Positions 60,523 through 64,000 of a stretch of 64,000 nucleotides of DNA are shown here, piece by piece. The first letter of the stretch is position 1, and every line of letters starts with the position of its first letter. The DNA lies in the NCBI GenBank assembly GCA_025093985.1, contig JACAAK010000004.1, positions 248,001 through 312,000 of the forward strand. Direction: 5' to 3'. The translations under genes were made by a program, and so were the position numbers. The stretch is from Calvatia gigantea. Lineage: Eukaryota > Basidiomycota > Agaricomycetes > Agaricales > Lycoperdaceae. Under the pieces are notes generated by a model. The model did not search any database and had not been told where the DNA came from. It saw only the letters and a program-made list of their open reading frames with translations.

Positions 60523-62575
60523 CTAGGCAGATTCGGCCGGACCACGTCCCATCAGCTGCTCAGTTTCTGTGGAGCCTTTCTCATCGTGCGATGAGTCGGG
60601 CCTGGCAGGACTTGAGTTGGACTGCAGCCCACGACTGGCCTTTATATCGTCATCCAACAAGTGCTCGCTGAGGATTGCGATAATCCAATCTCGGTCTTCT
60701 GGGGAGAGAACGTAGTCTCTGCCGACAAGCGAGCCTTTGGTTTGGAAGAGGTGGATCAAGCCGTAAATCGACAACGGTTTGATTCCTGTTACAACTGAGT
60801 TCACGCGTAAGGTTTGGGGAGGATGGAAGAAAGGAGCGTACCGAAGAGCACGAGCAATAAGGTGCTTCCAAAAATCGCAGCAAATAAACCGTTGATGAAA
60901 GTCCATACACCTCCGATTAGCGCGAAACCGTCCAGCACTGAGCTTTCAAAATACTCTCGCTCAATTTGCACTTCGTCCAGGGATGGAACGAACAGGCGTA
61001 ATGAGGCCGTGTTGTTGTTTGAGACCGAGGATGACCAGTCTTGGAATAGATACTTGACATCAAGGAGTGGAAGCAAACGGTACTGTAATTTTTCAGCGAG
61101 CAGTCAAGGTATTATTTTTTTTTCCACGATGGATGATGACTATGACTAACCTTGGGTATTCCAATAGCAGCGAATCTTTGACTTGCACTCCGTTCTTTAA
61201 GCGAAATTGATGATAAACCGTAAAGATGAGAGCCAGGACCAAGATATATCGGCTCTATGTCGGAGACCGTAGACGAGTTAGTGACTCCAGGATATACTCC
61301 TATTTGGGAAGGCACATGAGAGGCGTTCCCGAGAGAGGAGAAGTCAACTGTGATGAGGATTTCGAGATTAGGCAGGCTGCTGAAATCGATCTCGCCCTCG
61401 GATGGAAAAAGGCAAGATACTCCATACAAACTTTCGTTCTGCTGCAAGTGACTACTGTTGTGACATTCCATTGATTGGCCCCCTGATCCGTTATAGTGAC
61501 CGAAGCCATCATTTGGTGACGCCACCAAGGAGCGTGAGACGATAGGACTGGTGTAACGGCCGCTTCTGCGTTGAGGCCGAGTGGTGCCCGTGACATTCGC
61601 GAATGAATTGGGGACATCTTCCTGCAAGTCTAGTGCATCTGGTACGTCCTGGAATTACCCAGGTCTCTCAGCATCTGAAAGTAACCGTTCACTTCCTCCG
61701 CTCACCAGAATGACGTGCACTTCTATGTTACCCAACTTCTCCAACTCATTGGATAGAAGGCTTATGGGTGCCTTCGATATTTTAATAACAGACCTACCGC
61801 GCTGCCACAGTGGCCGCCCAATAAAGACATAAAACGCCATGAGCGAGAGGGCTACCAAACATAGGATGGCGATCCCTCCCCGAATCCACCGTATGGGGCG
61901 ATTGTCCGTGCTGGTAAATATTTTCAGAAGATCACCATAGGAAATTATAAATACCCACCTAAATCGCTTTCTCGTTGAAGAAGATCCGAATATGAAACTC
62001 CACTGCGAGCCTGGACGAGCTGAGCCCAAGCCTGCCGAAAAGTCATATTTTCGCATGAGGTTTTTTCCACGATTGGTAGCGGTGTCACAGAGAAGGATAA
62101 GAAAGGCTGCAAAAACGGACGCTTCCAAAACCGACCAGGATACTCCCATTGCCAGGTCGCCAGTATAGTGAGGGTCGATAACGATCCAATCAATCCACAA
62201 ATAGTAAATGGCATAAGCTTATTATACAACAGGTAAGAGAAAGCTTGATTGAAGAGAAAGGAGTTGCTTACCGCCGCCACCGACTTCGGCAAGTGAGCAC
62301 AACATCTCATAAATCCCGAGCCAATGTTTTCCCGACCATAATCTACCCCAAAGGTTGTCTCAGTTGTTTTTCAAGGTCAGATTCCAAAACTCTCACCTCA
62401 ATACATGATGCAGAAGGACGAAAACAAGCGGAATGTACATGACAAGCGCAAGGTCCAGTGTAACGCTCTCTGGGGCTTGGCGGCAGGATAACACAGAACT
62501 GGGGAGACAAATCACGACGCTGGCGAGGAGGACCCGCAACACTATCGCTCGCCAAAAGAGCGGAAGGGGACGCAT
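60523..62575 (-). CDS. Multi-spanning membrane glycoprotein, copy C2
   Basis: Close paralogue of C1 with the same exon layout. The start MRPLPLFWRAIVLRVLLASV is followed by YIPLVFVLLHHVLR, AYAIYYLWIDWIVIDPHYTG, SVLEASVFAAFLILLCDTAT, GGIAILCLVALSLMAFYVFI, the ectodomain, last TM (GFALIGGVWTFINGLFAAIF) and a tail ending MGRGPAESA. The ectodomain has N-glycosylation sites NVT, NGS, NSS, NES, NAS, NSS and NNT. Its membrane-proximal half (about 61627-61415) is very different from C1, whereas the membrane segments are almost the same. All joins checked keep frame. It sits in the duplicated block N4-D4-C2, the intact counterpart of N2-C1. Confidence 0.85.
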
Positions 62576-64000
62576 CTGAGAGCGATGGAATGATCGAAGG
62601 ATGGGAGTCGTTGGCTGGAATATATCGCAGGCCGCAATGAGAGGTTCTCATGGAAGGGATCTTCAACGTGGGGGCAAACAGCTGCGAAATTGTAGATCAA
62701 ATCTCACTGGCATAAAAGTGTGAGGCTTGATCAGCGCGCAGGCCGCCCATTAGAGTGCATGGTGTGTATCCCCGGTGCACTCATTCGTGCAACATGTTAC
62801 ATACTTCCATTCTCTCCGCATGTTAATCACGGTGCCACCTATGTCACTGACAATGTTCTAGTTGCAAAGGGGTGCGGTTTGGGAATCAGCATAGTGAAAT
62901 CCGAATAAGTAGAACAATGGCAAGATAAGGGGTTGATCACAAGTGATTCAAATACGATGAGGTCCAGCGTCTCGAATGTCAACGTTTCAGCCTAACCATC
63001 AGTATCGCTGGACAAGGCGTCCGGTTTGGTACGAGAACCCGGAACAGAGACACCAATGCATACGAGCACCCCTTGATAGGGTAGGGAATGTTTGTGGTTC
63101 TCACCATTCAATCCTGTTAAACTTCGTCCTGCTATTGGTGGCCCTAAACGGGACATTGAGAGTGGCAAAGCCCTAAAAAAGTCATAAGTATACTTACGTC
63201 CTCTTACGTCTATTGTTGCCTCGAGGACCACTGGCTAGACTTTGGTGCAGGACTCTTGACGACGTCTCGGGAGGAAGATGCACAAGTGACCCTCCTTGAG
63301 GCTTTGGGGATTAGGCTTATTTCGGACCTGTGTCTGCGTTTCTCCTGATATCAGCTTCTGAATACCTCTTAAGGATTAAGTTTATGTTTGGGACGGGGCG
63401 CCAGCCCCGGGAACTGCGCATGACTATCTCTGTTGGACCGTTCAAAACCCAGGGTCCATCTTGCGAAGTGGAAGCCTCGGAGTCCAAAAGCCCCGTGCGC
63501 GTTTAGCATATCTATCCAATGAGAATCAAGAATTTCATAGTTGACGCCCTGTGGCGTAACACATGAGCATGAGGAATGAAAAGGTAGAATGATACACGGG
63601 AAGCTGGCAATTGGGAATCAGGCGCTACGACAACAGCGCGACTTTGACAGCGTCTTAATGGCTGGCGTGTCGTGTAAGCTGTGTGAATGATCAGCTTCCC
63701 CGATCTTGTATTATCACAGGTGTTAGGGACTCCATGCGTAATCCATGCATCTTGTGCACTCTTGACCCCACTCTGGATTGTATAAGACAGATATTTTTTC
63801 CGCTATGACTAGTGGAGATTCCGAAATATGAATGGACGCAAACTGCCAGGTGTGGCGCCTATCTTGCCACGACGGGAGGAACAATGGCCCAGCCGAGGTG
63901 TGAGTGGGTTTGTCCGGATTGCCACACCCCGTAAGAACGTTCGGACAGGCTGTGCCTTGCCTGTTGAGATATTTACCGTCGATCAACGAGACGCCATCGG
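62576..64000. other. C2 promoter and unassigned right end
   Basis: Up to about 63000 the sequence matches the C1 promoter (37845-38107), including GGTTGATCA....ATTCAAA, the words that mark the W-a and W-b breakpoint. W itself does not follow, so the duplicated block ends here. From 63000 to 64000 I see no gene or repeat. Confidence 0.5.

Overview
This window looks like genomic DNA of a mushroom-type basidiomycete (Agaricomycetes). The genes are split by introns of about 40-60 bases with clean GT-AG ends. They include NACHT-type NOD-like receptors with a short 'FFNGAHNF' N-terminal exon, a multi-spanning membrane glycoprotein family that I associate with Agaricomycetes, and ordinary fungal housekeeping genes. 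No database search was possible; family assignments rest on visible motifs.

Left part (1-30 kb). A frame-broken NACHT gene (411-2800, +) is followed tail-to-tail by a long SH3/Ras-association scaffold gene (3394-8422, -), whose reading frame is broken by many small shifts although the protein on both sides stays well preserved. A gene-poor stretch (8.4-15.3 kb) holds an internal repeat pair and a foldback MITE-like element. Then come an intact drug:H+ antiporter (15331-17580, -), 2-isopropylmalate synthase LEU4 (19373-21677, +, one frame break), an Mch1/nodulin-like MFS carrier (22824-25200, -) and an intact WD40-inositol polyphosphate 5-phosphatase (25678-29510, -).

Right part (30-63 kb). 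This is a mosaic of segmental duplications built from four modules. N is a NACHT NLR gene. D is a remnant resembling a BCS1-like AAA ATPase, facing away from N. TM is the multi-spanning glycoprotein gene. W is a 3'-truncated copy of the 5-phosphatase gene lacking the phosphatase domain. From left to right: TM remnants (30.26-31.46 kb); decayed N2 - TM gene C1 - W-a (32-40.7 kb); array N3 - D1 - N5 - D2 - N6 (42.2-47.8 kb); W-b - copia fragment - TM gene C3 (47.8-52.9 kb); D3 - intact N4 - D4 - intact TM gene C2 (54.6-62.6 kb). The N2..C1..W-a and N4..C2 segments are copies of one block. One NLR (N4) and two TM genes (C1, C2) remain intact by reading; the other copies are broken by deletions, frame shifts, lost start codons, a probable solo LTR, a copia patch or a MITE.

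The most interesting signal is the repeated co-duplication of an NLR gene with a membrane glycoprotein whose predicted ectodomain is far more variable between copies than its membrane segments. That is what a recognition locus (self/non-self or pathogen) under birth-and-death turnover could look like. This functional reading is inference.
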